Below are positions 25,723 through 33,639 of a DNA stretch of 64,000 bases, piece after piece; the stretch's first letter is position 1; the number at the start of each line of letters is the position of its first letter. The DNA comes from Streptomyces sp. NBC_01217. Lineage in GTDB: Bacteria; Actinomycetota; Actinomycetes; Streptomycetales; Streptomycetaceae. The notes under the pieces were generated by a model, which searched no databases, was not told where the DNA came from, and worked only from the letters and a program-made list of their open reading frames with translations. The position numbers were made by a program, and so were the translations under genes. The stretch spans positions 2,542,001 through 2,606,000 of the forward strand of contig NZ_CP108538.1 of the NCBI RefSeq assembly GCF_035994185.1, given 5' to 3'.

Positions 25723-26889
25723 CTACGCTGCGGTCATCAGGGCCAGCAGGCGATCGTGGACCTCTGCGACAAGGGGTTCCTGTCGCCAGGGGCGCAGTTC
25801 GCGGGCGGCTCCGAAGACGATGTTCATACCTCCGCCGCCGCGCGTGGTCTCCAATTCGGCAATGGCCTCGGTGAGGCTGGCCACTGCGGCTTCGACCTCG
25901 CGTTGGCGGATGTGGGCGAGCGTAAGGTTCCCCAGCACGATCGCGCGTGACTTTCGCCTGTCCCGCAGCTTTTTGGCCGTGCTGGTCAGCAGGGTCTCGG
26001 CACGTCGGTGGTCTCCGAGGGAGAGATAACAGGAGCCGGCAAGGCGGCCGAACTGCGTCGGGGAGACGAGATCGGCCGCGGCGTCGCTTCCGTCTGCGCG
26101 GCCGAGTTGGCGTTCGGCGCGCGCGAGAGCACGTTCGCAGTCAGTGGTGGATCGCAGCATTGCGTGGGCCTCCGCGACGTGCAGGAGAGCCAGTCCGGAC
26201 AGAGCGGGGCTCGTCGGTGCGGCCGTTTCTGCTGCTCGACCGGCGAGCGCCAGGCCGACATGGGCGTCGCGGGCTCCGTACAGCGCGACGTAGCAGGTGC
26301 GCAGCAGGGCACGGGCTTCGAGCGTCGCGTCGCGCAGGTGGCGTGCGAGGCCCGCACTCTGCTCGTAGTAGGTCTTCGCAGTGGTGTGATCACGGCGCTG
26401 GGACGCGTCCCAGACGAGCTGACCCATCAGGGCGCAGGCCTCGGCATGCAGAACGTGGAGTTCCCTTTGGACACGTCCGCGCCCGGCGCCTGCGGCGACG
26501 TGGGCGATGCGGTTCAGTTGCCCCGCTGCCTCGGCGATGAGACTTGCGGAGGGCACGCGGTCGTAACGGTCCGCACAGTCGTCCAAGTGGGCGCGGAGTG
26601 TCGCGACGGCGGGGAGATCCACACGGCCTGGATGCAGCATCGCGTGGTCGAGGAAGTCCTGACCGTCGAGGTCGCCTGGCGACTTGGCAGTCAGCAGATC
26701 GTTCAGGCCCTCGGCGTCGACGCGGAGCAGGCGGGCGAGGCGGGGGCGCATCCACGGTTGTGGCGCCGTGCGGCCGGATTCCCAGCGGGTGACGGTGGAA
26801 CGGTCCACCTGCATATGTTCGGCGAGGGTCTCTTGGGTGAGGCCGACAGTACGGCGGCGCGCTGCCGGCCCGTTGCGATGATGCGCCAT
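25723..26889 (-). CDS. XRE-family regulator with TPR-like helical domain
   Basis: 388-residue regulator. Residues 10-65 are a Cro/C1-type helix-turn-helix (LTQETLAEHMQVDRSTVTRW, then ESGRTAPQPWMRPRLARLL). The rest is an all-helical TPR-like sensor of about 300 residues, as in large Streptomyces regulators that bind peptides or partner proteins. It is divergent from the ATPase gene that begins the peptide operon, across a 180-nt gap, and cotranscribed with the cyclo-ligase gene. Regulators of this type paired with small ATPase proteins are frequent beside Streptomyces peptide and development loci; control of the neighbouring operon is inferred. Confidence 0.88.
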   Translation of the reverse strand: MAHHRNGPAARRRTVGLTQETLAEHMQVDRSTVTRWESGRTAPQPWMRPRLARLLRVDAEGLNDLLTAKSPGDLDGQDFLDHAMLHPGRVDLPAVATLRAHLDDCADRYDRVPSASLIAEAAGQLNRIAHVAAGAGRGRVQRELHVLHAEACALMGQLVWDASQRRDHTTAKTYYEQSAGLARHLRDATLEARALLRTCYVALYGARDAHVGLALAGRAAETAAPTSPALSGLALLHVAEAHAMLRSTTDCERALARAERQLGRADGSDAAADLVSPTQFGRLAGSCYLSLGDHRRAETLLTSTAKKLRDRRKSRAIVLGNLTLAHIRQREVEAAVASLTEAIAELETTRGGGGMNIVFGAARELRPWRQEPLVAEVHDRLLALMTAA

Positions 26890-27069
26890 GGTGTCGGATC
26901 CCCCGGTTTCCCTTGTTCTGCACCGGACTTGCGACAGCGTGAGGTCCGAGGCGAGGCGCGGGTGTGACTCACGGATGCCGCATTGGTGCGTCCATTGTGC
27001 TCTGGGCGAGCCCTGCTTCGGGCGGTTGTGTGGAACTCCGACGCACGCAGCCAGGAAGGTTCGCCCTCC

Positions 27070-27603
27070 ATGCCGTACCGAACACCCGCCCTGAAGTCGT
27101 CAGTTCTCCGTGTCCCTTCGGACACCGCCGCTGTACCTGAGGCCCGTCGCCGGGTCGTGGCGGTCGTCCGCGGTTGGTGCCTGCCACTCGCGGAGGACAC
27201 CGTCGCGACGCTGGAGCTGCTCGCCGGTGAGGTCATCGCGAATGCGGTGCTGCACACACGGGAGAGCTGCCGGGTGACGGTGACCTGGGACGGCACCCGC
27301 GTCCGGCTGGAAGCCGAGGACGCGGTTCGGCGGCCCCTCCCGCTGCCCACATCGGCCCCGCCGGACGAAGAGGGCGGGCGAGGCCTGCAACTGGTCGCCG
27401 GCCTCGCGCAGGCTTGGGGATCCCGGCCGACGGCGTACGGGAAGTCGGTGTGGTTCGAGGTCGGCGACCCATCGTCTTCCTCGGCCCGAACGTCGCACAA
27501 CGACCACGGAGTCGAGCGCCGGTTCGAAGCCGCACACCAGTGGCTTCCTGGCGCCGGCCCGGTATGCAAGGCGCTCACCGGCTTCCTCCCCCAGACCGCC
27601 TGA
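27070..27603 (+). CDS. Anti-sigma-like ATP-binding protein (HATPase_c)
   Basis: 177-residue GHKL-type ATPase of the SpoIIAB/RsbW-like class so abundant in Streptomyces. N-box ELLAGEVIANAVLHT at about residues 56-70 and the lid/G2 region DEEGGRGLQLVAGLAQAWG at about 98-116 are visible; the G1 motif is degenerate (LEAEDAVRRPLP). The chosen ATG follows AGGAAGG; an upstream in-frame start lacks a site. It might bind a sigma or anti-anti-sigma factor, or serve the peptide locus. About 136 nt separate it from the peptide gene, so the operon downstream may have its own promoter. Confidence 0.85.
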   Translation: MPYRTPALKSSVLRVPSDTAAVPEARRRVVAVVRGWCLPLAEDTVATLELLAGEVIANAVLHTRESCRVTVTWDGTRVRLEAEDAVRRPLPLPTSAPPDEEGGRGLQLVAGLAQAWGSRPTAYGKSVWFEVGDPSSSSARTSHNDHGVERRFEAAHQWLPGAGPVCKALTGFLPQTA

Positions 27604-27739
27604 CTTCGGCACGAGTAAGCACTGAAGTCAGGCAATGGCGCTTCTCGCTGGGCCGATACGGCCTCCCAACAGCGGGACGCGCTGCCTCCAGGAAACGAGC
27701 GACCGGCTCGCTTCCACCCAAACAGAAAGAGAGACAGTC

Positions 27740-27883
27740 ATGTCCGAGCATGTCGTCACCGCCACCAGCGGTGAGAAGAGCGACGGTCTGCGGGTCGCCC
27801 GTCGCCGGATCGCCACCGCCCGTTCGCGGGCCGAGCAGCCCTCGGACGGCGGTTCTACCGGCCGTTCCGACGGCAACGACTGA
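27740..27883 (+). CDS. 47-aa Arg-rich peptide, candidate modification substrate or RiPP precursor
   Basis: Small protein starting MSEHVVTATSGEKSDGLRVA, with a central basic cluster (RVARRRIATARSRAEQ, seven Arg within 15 residues) and a Gly/Ser/Asp-rich tail ending GRSDGND. It has no Cys, no signal peptide and no hydrophobic helix. GAGAG lies upstream of the ATG and codon use is normal for the host. It is followed after 15 nt by a JmjC-type oxygenase gene, then a reductase and a phosphotransferase. Oxygenases of that fold hydroxylate Arg or His in ribosomal proteins, so the basic cluster is an attractive substrate. That role is my inference; no known precursor family is recognised. Confidence 0.65.
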   Translation: MSEHVVTATSGEKSDGLRVARRRIATARSRAEQPSDGGSTGRSDGND

Positions 27884-27898
27884 GAAGGGCCGCAACCG

Positions 27899-29083
27899 AT
27901 GACCACCGTCGTACCTCCGGTGGTCGCGCACCTGGGCGAGGACTTCCTCGCCCAGGTGTACGGCCGCACCTACCGCCACTTCCCGGGCGAGCCCGACCGC
28001 TTCGGCGGGCTCATCGGCTGGAGTGGCCTCAACGCCCTGCTCACCCACCACCGCCTCGAACCGCCCCGCCTGCGACTGTCCATCGACGGCGAAGCACTGC
28101 CACACCACGCCTACACCGTGCCTGTCACCACGCGGCGCAGCACTGTGTGGCACCGGCTCAAGCCCGCTGAGTTGCACCGACACCTCATCGAGGGCGCCAC
28201 CCTCGTCATTGACGCCATCGACGAACTGCACCCGGGCGTCGGCCGCCTCGCCCGGGAGCTGGAGCGACACCTGCGTACCGGTATCCAGGTCAATGCCTAC
28301 GCCTCCTGGACCCCCGAAGAGGGCTTTGGAGTCCACTGGGACGACCACGACGTGCTGGTCCTCCAGATCGACGGCGCCAAACGATGGCGCATCTACGGAC
28401 CCACGAGGCAAGCACCGCTCCACCGTGACACCGACGTGCCCGAACCGCCGCCGAACGAGCCGCTCGTCGAACTGGTCCTGCACGCGGGGGACATGCTCTA
28501 CCTGCCGCGCGGTTGGTGGCACGCCGTCGCCGCCTCGGAAGGCGTTCACTCCCTGCACCTCACGTGCGGCATGCAGACGACAACCGGCGCCGACCTGCTC
28601 CAGTGGCTGTCCGAGGACCTGCGCCGGGAGACACTCGTCCGAAGCGACCTGCCCCGCTTCGGCACCGAGGAGGAGAAGGCGGACTTCGTACGGTCGTTGA
28701 GCGATCTCGTTGTGAAGGAGTTCGGCGACAGCCATCTCATCGATCGCTACCTCGCCATGCGGGACGCGACCGAGCGAGCCAGGCTCACCCCATCCCTGCC
28801 GTATGTGGAGGGCGTACCGCCCGATCCCGCCCTCATGGTGCGGTTGGTGACCGCGCGGGCCCACCTGCGCACCGACAGCGAAGGCCAGTCGATCCTGGCG
28901 GCGGGTGGTGAGGAGTGGACCTTCGCCGCCCAGGCCGCGCCCCTGCTCGCCCTTCTCACAGAAGGCGGCGGGCACCGCTTGGACGCCCTCGCCGAAGTTG
29001 CCGGCATCAGCGTCGGTCAGGCCGCCCTCCTGGCGAGTGAGCTGGTCGACGGCGAGGTAGCGGCCGTGGATGTGGCCGGGTGA
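27899..29083 (+). CDS. JmjC/ribosomal-oxygenase-like (ROX) Fe(II)/2-oxoglutarate hydroxylase
   Basis: 394-residue protein with the architecture of YcfD/MINA53/NO66 ribosomal oxygenases. The JmjC core shows GVHWDDHDVLVLQIDGAKRW, with His146-x-Asp148 as iron ligands, and HAGDMLYLPRGWWHAV, with His208 as the third. The Lys/Trp after the first ligand match the ROX family. The C-terminal third resembles the dimerisation plus winged-helix part (GHRLDALAEVAGISVGQAALLASELV). Known relatives hydroxylate Arg (YcfD on L16) or His in ribosomal proteins. Its position 15 nt after an Arg-rich peptide gene and overlap with an aldo/keto reductase gene suggest a peptide substrate. Confidence 0.88.
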   Translation: MTTVVPPVVAHLGEDFLAQVYGRTYRHFPGEPDRFGGLIGWSGLNALLTHHRLEPPRLRLSIDGEALPHHAYTVPVTTRRSTVWHRLKPAELHRHLIEGATLVIDAIDELHPGVGRLARELERHLRTGIQVNAYASWTPEEGFGVHWDDHDVLVLQIDGAKRWRIYGPTRQAPLHRDTDVPEPPPNEPLVELVLHAGDMLYLPRGWWHAVAASEGVHSLHLTCGMQTTTGADLLQWLSEDLRRETLVRSDLPRFGTEEEKADFVRSLSDLVVKEFGDSHLIDRYLAMRDATERARLTPSLPYVEGVPPDPALMVRLVTARAHLRTDSEGQSILAAGGEEWTFAAQAAPLLALLTEGGGHRLDALAEVAGISVGQAALLASELVDGEVAAVDVAG

Positions 29084-29979
29084 ACGCGACGCTTGCTGCC
29101 GGTACCTATCGCTGCCGTGACATCGCCGGTGCTGTCTCCGCCGCGCTGGATGCCGGAGTCGAGTGGATCGACACGGCGCCGAACTACGCAAACGGCACGG
29201 CTGAGACTCGGTTGCGTCCGGTGCTCGCCGCTCGTCCGGGGCTCGGGGTGTCGACGAAGGTCGGCTTCGTGCCGCGCAGGGACTGGGAGGAGGCGGCGGC
29301 TGCCGGGGTTCTGCCGGGCAGCGGGGCCGACCGAGGACACTGTCTCAGCCGCTCGTACGTCGCCTGGCAGCTGGCTCGCAGCCGCATCCGTCTCGGTCGT
29401 GCCCCCGAGTTGGTCTTCGTACACAACCCTGAACACGCGGCCGTGGGGCGGGATTCGGTGCTGAGCGCTCTGACGGAGGTGTTCGGGGAACTGGAGTGCG
29501 CGGTGGACGCGGGCCTGACCAGCGGCTATGGGGTGGCCACCTGGACCGGGTTGTCGAGCGGTCTGCTGACCGTCTCCGATCTCACCGCTCTGGCGCAAAG
29601 GGCGGGCGGCCCCAGGCACCACTTCAAAGCTCTTCAGCTCCCGGTCTCCCTGGTCCACCTCGCCGGGGTGGCGGAGGCGCTCGATGGTGGCGGTCCCCTG
29701 CACGATGCGCGGGAGGCGGGCCTTCACGTGTTCGCCTCCGCACCGCTCGGAGGTGGTGACCTGCCTCGCCTCATGACACCCGAACTGGTCCAACTGATCG
29801 CGCCCTCCGCCTCAGCAGCTCAAGCCGCACTGATGGTCGCCCTCTCGGCTCCTGGGGTGTCACGCGTCCTGCTTTCGGCAAGCACTCGGGCACACTGGGC
29901 CGACGCTGAGAGTGCCGCCGCATGGGCACCCCTGCCGCACGAGCACCTGCGAAGGGCCATCGATGTTCTCGGAACCTGA
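29080..29979 (+). CDS. Aldo/keto reductase
   Basis: 299-residue NADPH-dependent oxidoreductase. The catalytic tetrad is readable as Asp31 and Tyr36 (IDTAPNYANG), Lys60 (VSTKVG) and His115 (VFVHNPEH). The C-terminal NADPH-binding strand VSRVLLSASTRAHW is near residue 277. The GTG start overlaps the oxygenase stop as GTGA, giving tight coupling. An aldehyde or ketone formed after hydroxylation of a peptide side chain would be a natural substrate, but this is inference; it may act on a small molecule. Confidence 0.86.
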   Translation: MNATLAAGTYRCRDIAGAVSAALDAGVEWIDTAPNYANGTAETRLRPVLAARPGLGVSTKVGFVPRRDWEEAAAAGVLPGSGADRGHCLSRSYVAWQLARSRIRLGRAPELVFVHNPEHAAVGRDSVLSALTEVFGELECAVDAGLTSGYGVATWTGLSSGLLTVSDLTALAQRAGGPRHHFKALQLPVSLVHLAGVAEALDGGGPLHDAREAGLHVFASAPLGGGDLPRLMTPELVQLIAPSASAAQAALMVALSAPGVSRVLLSASTRAHWADAESAAAWAPLPHEHLRRAIDVLGT

Positions 29980-30850
29980 CGATCCGGAGGTCGTCGCCCG
30001 CATGCGCACGGCCCACGCCGTGGCGGGCGGCGCCATCGGAGCGGTGCCCGAAGCCGGGGCCGTCGGCTCCCCGCGCGAAGCATGGGGGTGGCGTGGCCGC
30101 ACCTTGGGCAGGCCCGTCGCCGGACCGTACGGGCCGGGGTGGACGCGAGTCGTCCACAGCCCAGCCGACAAGGCTGGCGGGAAGCTGTGGACAGGCCCGG
30201 AGGACGCCGAACGGGCTCTGTCCCCGGAGATGCCCCGCCCGCACCTGCACCTCGTGCGGCAATGGACGGAAGACCGCGACGCGTACCGGGCGGAGCTGTA
30301 CGACCGCGTCGACACCGGGGCCGTCTCCTCCACCCCTGTCCTCGTGAAAGCGGCCGACCTCCCTGCTGCCTGGTGGAAGGAGTTGCGCAACGCCCTCGTG
30401 GGACTCACCCGTGTACGGACCAACCGTGTGGCCGTCCGCCAGGCATACCTGGACCGGGCCATGCCCACGTACCTGTCTTTCCTCGACGTACCGGTACCGA
30501 CGGTCCCGCCCGCCTGGTCCACGGCCCACGGAGACCTCCACTGGGCCAACCTCACCGCCCCGGACCTGTGCATCCTCGACTGGGAGGGCTGGGGCCTGGC
30601 CCCGGTGGGCTACGACGCCGCCCTGCTCCACGCATACAGCCTGAGCGTGCCCGAGACGGCCGAGCAGGTCCGCCGGGAGCTGTCGAACGTGCTCGACAGC
30701 GATGCCGGACGCTTCGCCGAACTGGTGGTCATCACAGAACTGCTGCAGAGCGCGCAGCGCGGAGACAACACCGAACTGGTCCCCGCGCTGCGCCAACGGG
30801 CCAAGGAGATCGCCCACCGGAGGCCGGCCGACAAGCCGACCGGTCGCTGA
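29963..30850 (+). CDS. APH/choline-kinase-like phosphotransferase
   Basis: 295-residue protein with a kinase-like C-lobe: HGDLHWANL at residues 189-197 (catalytic Asp191, Asn196) and ILDWEGWG (metal-binding Asp206). The N-lobe is present but divergent; VHSPADKAGGKLWTG may hold the ATP-binding Lys. Family members phosphorylate aminoglycosides, homoserine, choline or other small alcohols. The ATG overlaps the end of the reductase gene by 17 nt and follows GAAGGG. A hydroxylated product of the upstream oxygenase would be a fitting phospho-acceptor, or the gene may give self-protection; both are inferences. Confidence 0.82.
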   Translation: MFSEPDDPEVVARMRTAHAVAGGAIGAVPEAGAVGSPREAWGWRGRTLGRPVAGPYGPGWTRVVHSPADKAGGKLWTGPEDAERALSPEMPRPHLHLVRQWTEDRDAYRAELYDRVDTGAVSSTPVLVKAADLPAAWWKELRNALVGLTRVRTNRVAVRQAYLDRAMPTYLSFLDVPVPTVPPAWSTAHGDLHWANLTAPDLCILDWEGWGLAPVGYDAALLHAYSLSVPETAEQVRRELSNVLDSDAGRFAELVVITELLQSAQRGDNTELVPALRQRAKEIAHRRPADKPTGR

Positions 30851-31041
30851 GCCCATATGGCTCGTATTCACACCTCGGGGCTGCGCCCTTCTCATCCCGA
30901 ACAGCCATCGACAGCATGAACGAGACCGCCGACTCACCACCGGACGGCCGCACGGACAGCCCATCAATCTCGTCACCACCGTGCAGATACCTACACGGTA
31001 AGAATCTCGCTACACCACCGAGCCACCGCCCACAGCGGCGG

Positions 31042-31203
31042 CTAGAAACTGTCCAGCACGTTCGCGACGAGGTTCGTCACTCCGTACTTCACGTGGTGCC
31101 AGCGGTTGCAGTACCGCTTCGGCCGCCACCAACTGCGTTGCTTGATCGGCCGTTTGCACCACTTGCACGGCTTCAGGCGCAGCTTGACGTCCAATCCCCC
31201 CAT
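31042..31203 (-). CDS. 53-aa basic protein with CxxC zinc-ribbon half-site
   Basis: Product begins MGGLDVKLRLKPCKWCKRPI and continues through SWWRPKRYCNRWHHVKYG to VLDSF. CKWC, a later Cys and a His pair at WHH give a plausible CxxC...CxxxH metal site, and 16 of 53 residues are Lys, Arg or His, suggesting nucleic-acid binding. Start chosen at the only ATG; GGAGG lies 17 nt upstream, which is distant. It sits downstream of glnA2 on the same strand, beyond a terminator hairpin. Function unknown. Confidence 0.65.
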   Translation of the reverse strand: MGGLDVKLRLKPCKWCKRPIKQRSWWRPKRYCNRWHHVKYGVTNLVANVLDSF

Positions 31204-31285
31204 GCCGCGACTTTAGCGGCCTCCGGTGGAGGAACTCCTTGGGTTCGCCGTCGCCCACGCCCGGGCCCGGCGAGCCGGACGGGCT

Positions 31286-31316
31286 CCGGGCCGGAGGCGC
31301 ACCGCCTCCGGCCCGG
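31286..31316 (-). terminator. Strong hairpin downstream of glnA2
   Basis: Perfect 13-bp arms CCGGGCCGGAGGC and GCCTCCGGCCCGG with a 5-nt loop, 38 nt after the glnA2 stop. Confidence 0.8.
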
Positions 31317-31353
31317 ATCGTCACTGCGTCGCCGCGAGGCGGCTGAACTGTGC

Positions 31354-32715
31354 CTACAGCACCGGCAGCAGGTTCTTCAGCTCGAAGGCGGTGACCTCGC
31401 TGCGGTACTCCTCCCACTCCTGCTTCTTGTTGCGCAGGAAGAAGTCGAAGACGTGCTCGCCGAGCGTCTCGGCGACCAGTTCGCTCTTCTCCATCAGCGA
31501 GATCGCCTCGCCCAGGTTCTGCGGCAGCGGCTCGATGCCCATCGCTCGGCGCTCGGCGTCGGACAGTGCCCAGACGTCGTCGTCGGCGCCGGCCGGGAGC
31601 TCGTAGCCCTCCTCTATGCCCTTGAGGCCCGCGGCGAGAAGCACCGCGTACGTCAGGTAGGGGTTGGCGCCGGAGTCGATGGAGCGGACCTCGACGCGGG
31701 CGGAGCCGGTCTTGCCGGGCTTGTACATCGGGACGCGGATGAGCGCGGAGCGGTTGTTGTGGCCCCAGCAGATGTACGAGGGGGCCTCGCCGCCGGCGCC
31801 CGCGGCGCGGGAGGAGCCGCCCCAGATGCGCTTGTAGGAGTTGACCCACTGGTTCGTCACGGCGGAGATCTCCGCGGCGTGCTTGAGCAGGCCCGCGATG
31901 AAGGAGCGGCCGACCTTGGACAGCTGGTACTCGGCGCCCGACTCGTAGAAGGCGTTGCGGTCGCCCTCGAAGAGGGAGAGGTGGGTGTGCATGCCCGAGC
32001 CGGGGTACTCGGAGAACGGCTTCGGCATGAACGTCGCCTGCACGCCCTGCTCCAGCGCGACCTGCTTCATCACCAGCCGGAAGGTCATGATGTTGTCGGC
32101 GGTGGAGAGCGCGTCCGCGTACCGCAGGTCGATCTCCTGCTGGCCGGGGGCGCCCTCGTGGTGGCTGAACTCGACCGAGATGCCCATGGATTCGAGCATG
32201 GTGATCGCCTGGCGGCGGAAGTCCATGCCGACGTTCTGCGGGGTGTGGTCGAAGTAGCCGGAGCTGTCCGCCGGGGTGGGGCGGCTGCCGTCGACCGGCT
32301 TGTCCTTCAGCAGGAAGAACTCGATCTCCGGGTGGGTGTAGAAGGTGAAGCCCAGGTCGGAGGTCTTGGCGAGGATGCGCTTGAGGACATAGCGCGGGTC
32401 CGCGAAGGAGGGCGAGCCGTCGGGCATCAGGATGTCGCAGAACATCCGGGCCGTACCGGGGGCCTCCGCGCGCCACGGCAGGATCTGGAACGTGCCCGGG
32501 TCCGGCTTGGCGATCATGTCGGACTCGTACACCCGGGCGAAGCCCTCGATGGCCGAGCCGTCGAAGCCGATGCCCTCGTCGAACGCCTGCTCCAGCTCGG
32601 CAGGGGCCACGGCAACGGACTTGAGGTAGCCGAGGACATCGGTGAACCACAGCCGTACGAAGCGGATGTCGCGCTCCTCAAGCGTCCTGAGGACGAATTC
32701 CTGCTGCTTGTCCAT
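31354..32715 (-). CDS. glnA2: Glutamine synthetase-like enzyme GlnA2 (gamma-glutamylpolyamine synthetase type)
   Basis: 453-residue GSI-fold ligase. Active-site blocks include FYTHPEIEFFLL, HHEGAPGQQEID, GSGMHTHLSL and NNRSALIRVP. The C-terminal loop that carries the adenylylated Tyr in true GSI-beta enzymes reads DDDVWALSDAERR, without Tyr, so GlnE cannot modify it in the usual way. Its neighbourhood (glnE and nadE) matches S. coelicolor SCO2241, reported as GlnA2, a gamma-glutamylpolyamine synthetase used in polyamine catabolism. Substrate assignment therefore rests on synteny and known family work, not on residues I can verify. It is divergent from the DUF3105 gene. Confidence 0.88.
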   Translation of the reverse strand: MDKQQEFVLRTLEERDIRFVRLWFTDVLGYLKSVAVAPAELEQAFDEGIGFDGSAIEGFARVYESDMIAKPDPGTFQILPWRAEAPGTARMFCDILMPDGSPSFADPRYVLKRILAKTSDLGFTFYTHPEIEFFLLKDKPVDGSRPTPADSSGYFDHTPQNVGMDFRRQAITMLESMGISVEFSHHEGAPGQQEIDLRYADALSTADNIMTFRLVMKQVALEQGVQATFMPKPFSEYPGSGMHTHLSLFEGDRNAFYESGAEYQLSKVGRSFIAGLLKHAAEISAVTNQWVNSYKRIWGGSSRAAGAGGEAPSYICWGHNNRSALIRVPMYKPGKTGSARVEVRSIDSGANPYLTYAVLLAAGLKGIEEGYELPAGADDDVWALSDAERRAMGIEPLPQNLGEAISLMEKSELVAETLGEHVFDFFLRNKKQEWEEYRSEVTAFELKNLLPVL

Positions 32716-32961
32716 AGCCACATCCTTGCAGTTCAGACGGTCCGTGCACCACCGCCCGGGGTAGGGGAGAAGCTCCAGTATCACGACCCGGGATTTCACC
32801 CAGATTACGCACACGACGTGAGATGGAGCACCCGGCCACCCACTACGATCGGCGCCCATGGTGCACACGGGGCGGAGCGGTCTCGCAACTGTCCGGTACG
32901 CACCGTTTTCACCGACCTGTTTCTTGTCCCTCCCCGCCCCTTCGCAGAAGGACCTGACGAC

Positions 32962-33639
32962 ATGAGCTTCGACCGCAGGACCCGCATAGAGCAGATGCGC
33001 AACGCCGACCGTGCGCGGGACCGCCGCAACCGTGTCCTGGCCATAAGCCTGAGCGTCCTCGTCGTCGCGGGCCTGGTCGGTTTCGGCTCGTACCTGGTGC
33101 TGGACAAGTCCGAGGCGTCGGCGAAGGAGAAGGCCGTTCGGGCGCAGGACGCCAAGGCGTCCGCGGCGGAGCAGAAGAAGCTGGCCGCCGAGCCGATCGA
33201 GGGGCTGAAGACGTGGGACGCGAAGAAGCTGACCCGCAACCACGTCACCGAGACCGTCACGTACCCGATGAAGCCCCCGGTCGGCGGTGACCACAGCCCC
33301 GTCTGGATGAACTGCGACGGCGAGGTATACAAAAAGGCGGTCCCCGACATGAGCGCCGTGCACTCGCTGGAGCACGGATCGGTGTGGGTGACGTACACGG
33401 ACAAGGCCTCGGACGCCGATGTGGCGAAGCTCGCCGAACGGGTCGGCAGGACGCCGTACTCGCTGATGAGCCCGTACGAGGGCCAGGCCGGGACGATCAT
33501 GCTGAGCGCCTGGGGCAACCAGGTGACGGTGGACGGCGCCGATGACCGGCGGGTCGACCAGTTCTTCGCCAAGTTCGTCCAGGGGGCGCAGACGCCCGAG
33601 CCCGGTGCGGCGTGCACGGGCGGGCTGGGGGCCCAGTGA
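32962..33639 (+). CDS. DUF3105 membrane-anchored extracytoplasmic protein
   Basis: 225-residue protein. A basic N-terminal tail (RRTRIEQMRNADRARDRRNR) precedes one transmembrane helix, about residues 27-47, a Lys/Ala-rich stalk and a DUF3105 domain with the signature PPVGGDHSPVWMNCDGEVY and AVHSLEHGSVWVTY. Conserved His and Cys in these motifs suggest metal binding. AAGGA precedes the ATG. Its stop overlaps the start of the DUF305 gene. The pair is common in actinobacteria, often near copper genes, but function is not established. Confidence 0.88.
   Translation: MSFDRRTRIEQMRNADRARDRRNRVLAISLSVLVVAGLVGFGSYLVLDKSEASAKEKAVRAQDAKASAAEQKKLAAEPIEGLKTWDAKKLTRNHVTETVTYPMKPPVGGDHSPVWMNCDGEVYKKAVPDMSAVHSLEHGSVWVTYTDKASDADVAKLAERVGRTPYSLMSPYEGQAGTIMLSAWGNQVTVDGADDRRVDQFFAKFVQGAQTPEPGAACTGGLGAQ

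Noticed and set aside
27899..29083. Assignment of the JmjC protein as the housekeeping ribosomal oxygenase acting on L16 or L27
   Set aside because: Fold matches, but its tight operon with a small Arg-rich peptide, a reductase and a kinase, in an accessory region, makes a dedicated substrate more likely; kept as the alternative.
30082..33639. A very long open frame on the plus strand of well over 1000 codons crossing the phosphotransferase gene, antisense to glnA2 and into the DUF3105 gene
   Set aside because: It is the product of high third-position GC in antisense and shifted frames; the real genes (phosphotransferase, glnA2, DUF3105) are recognisable in other frames, and only its last part coincides with DUF3105.
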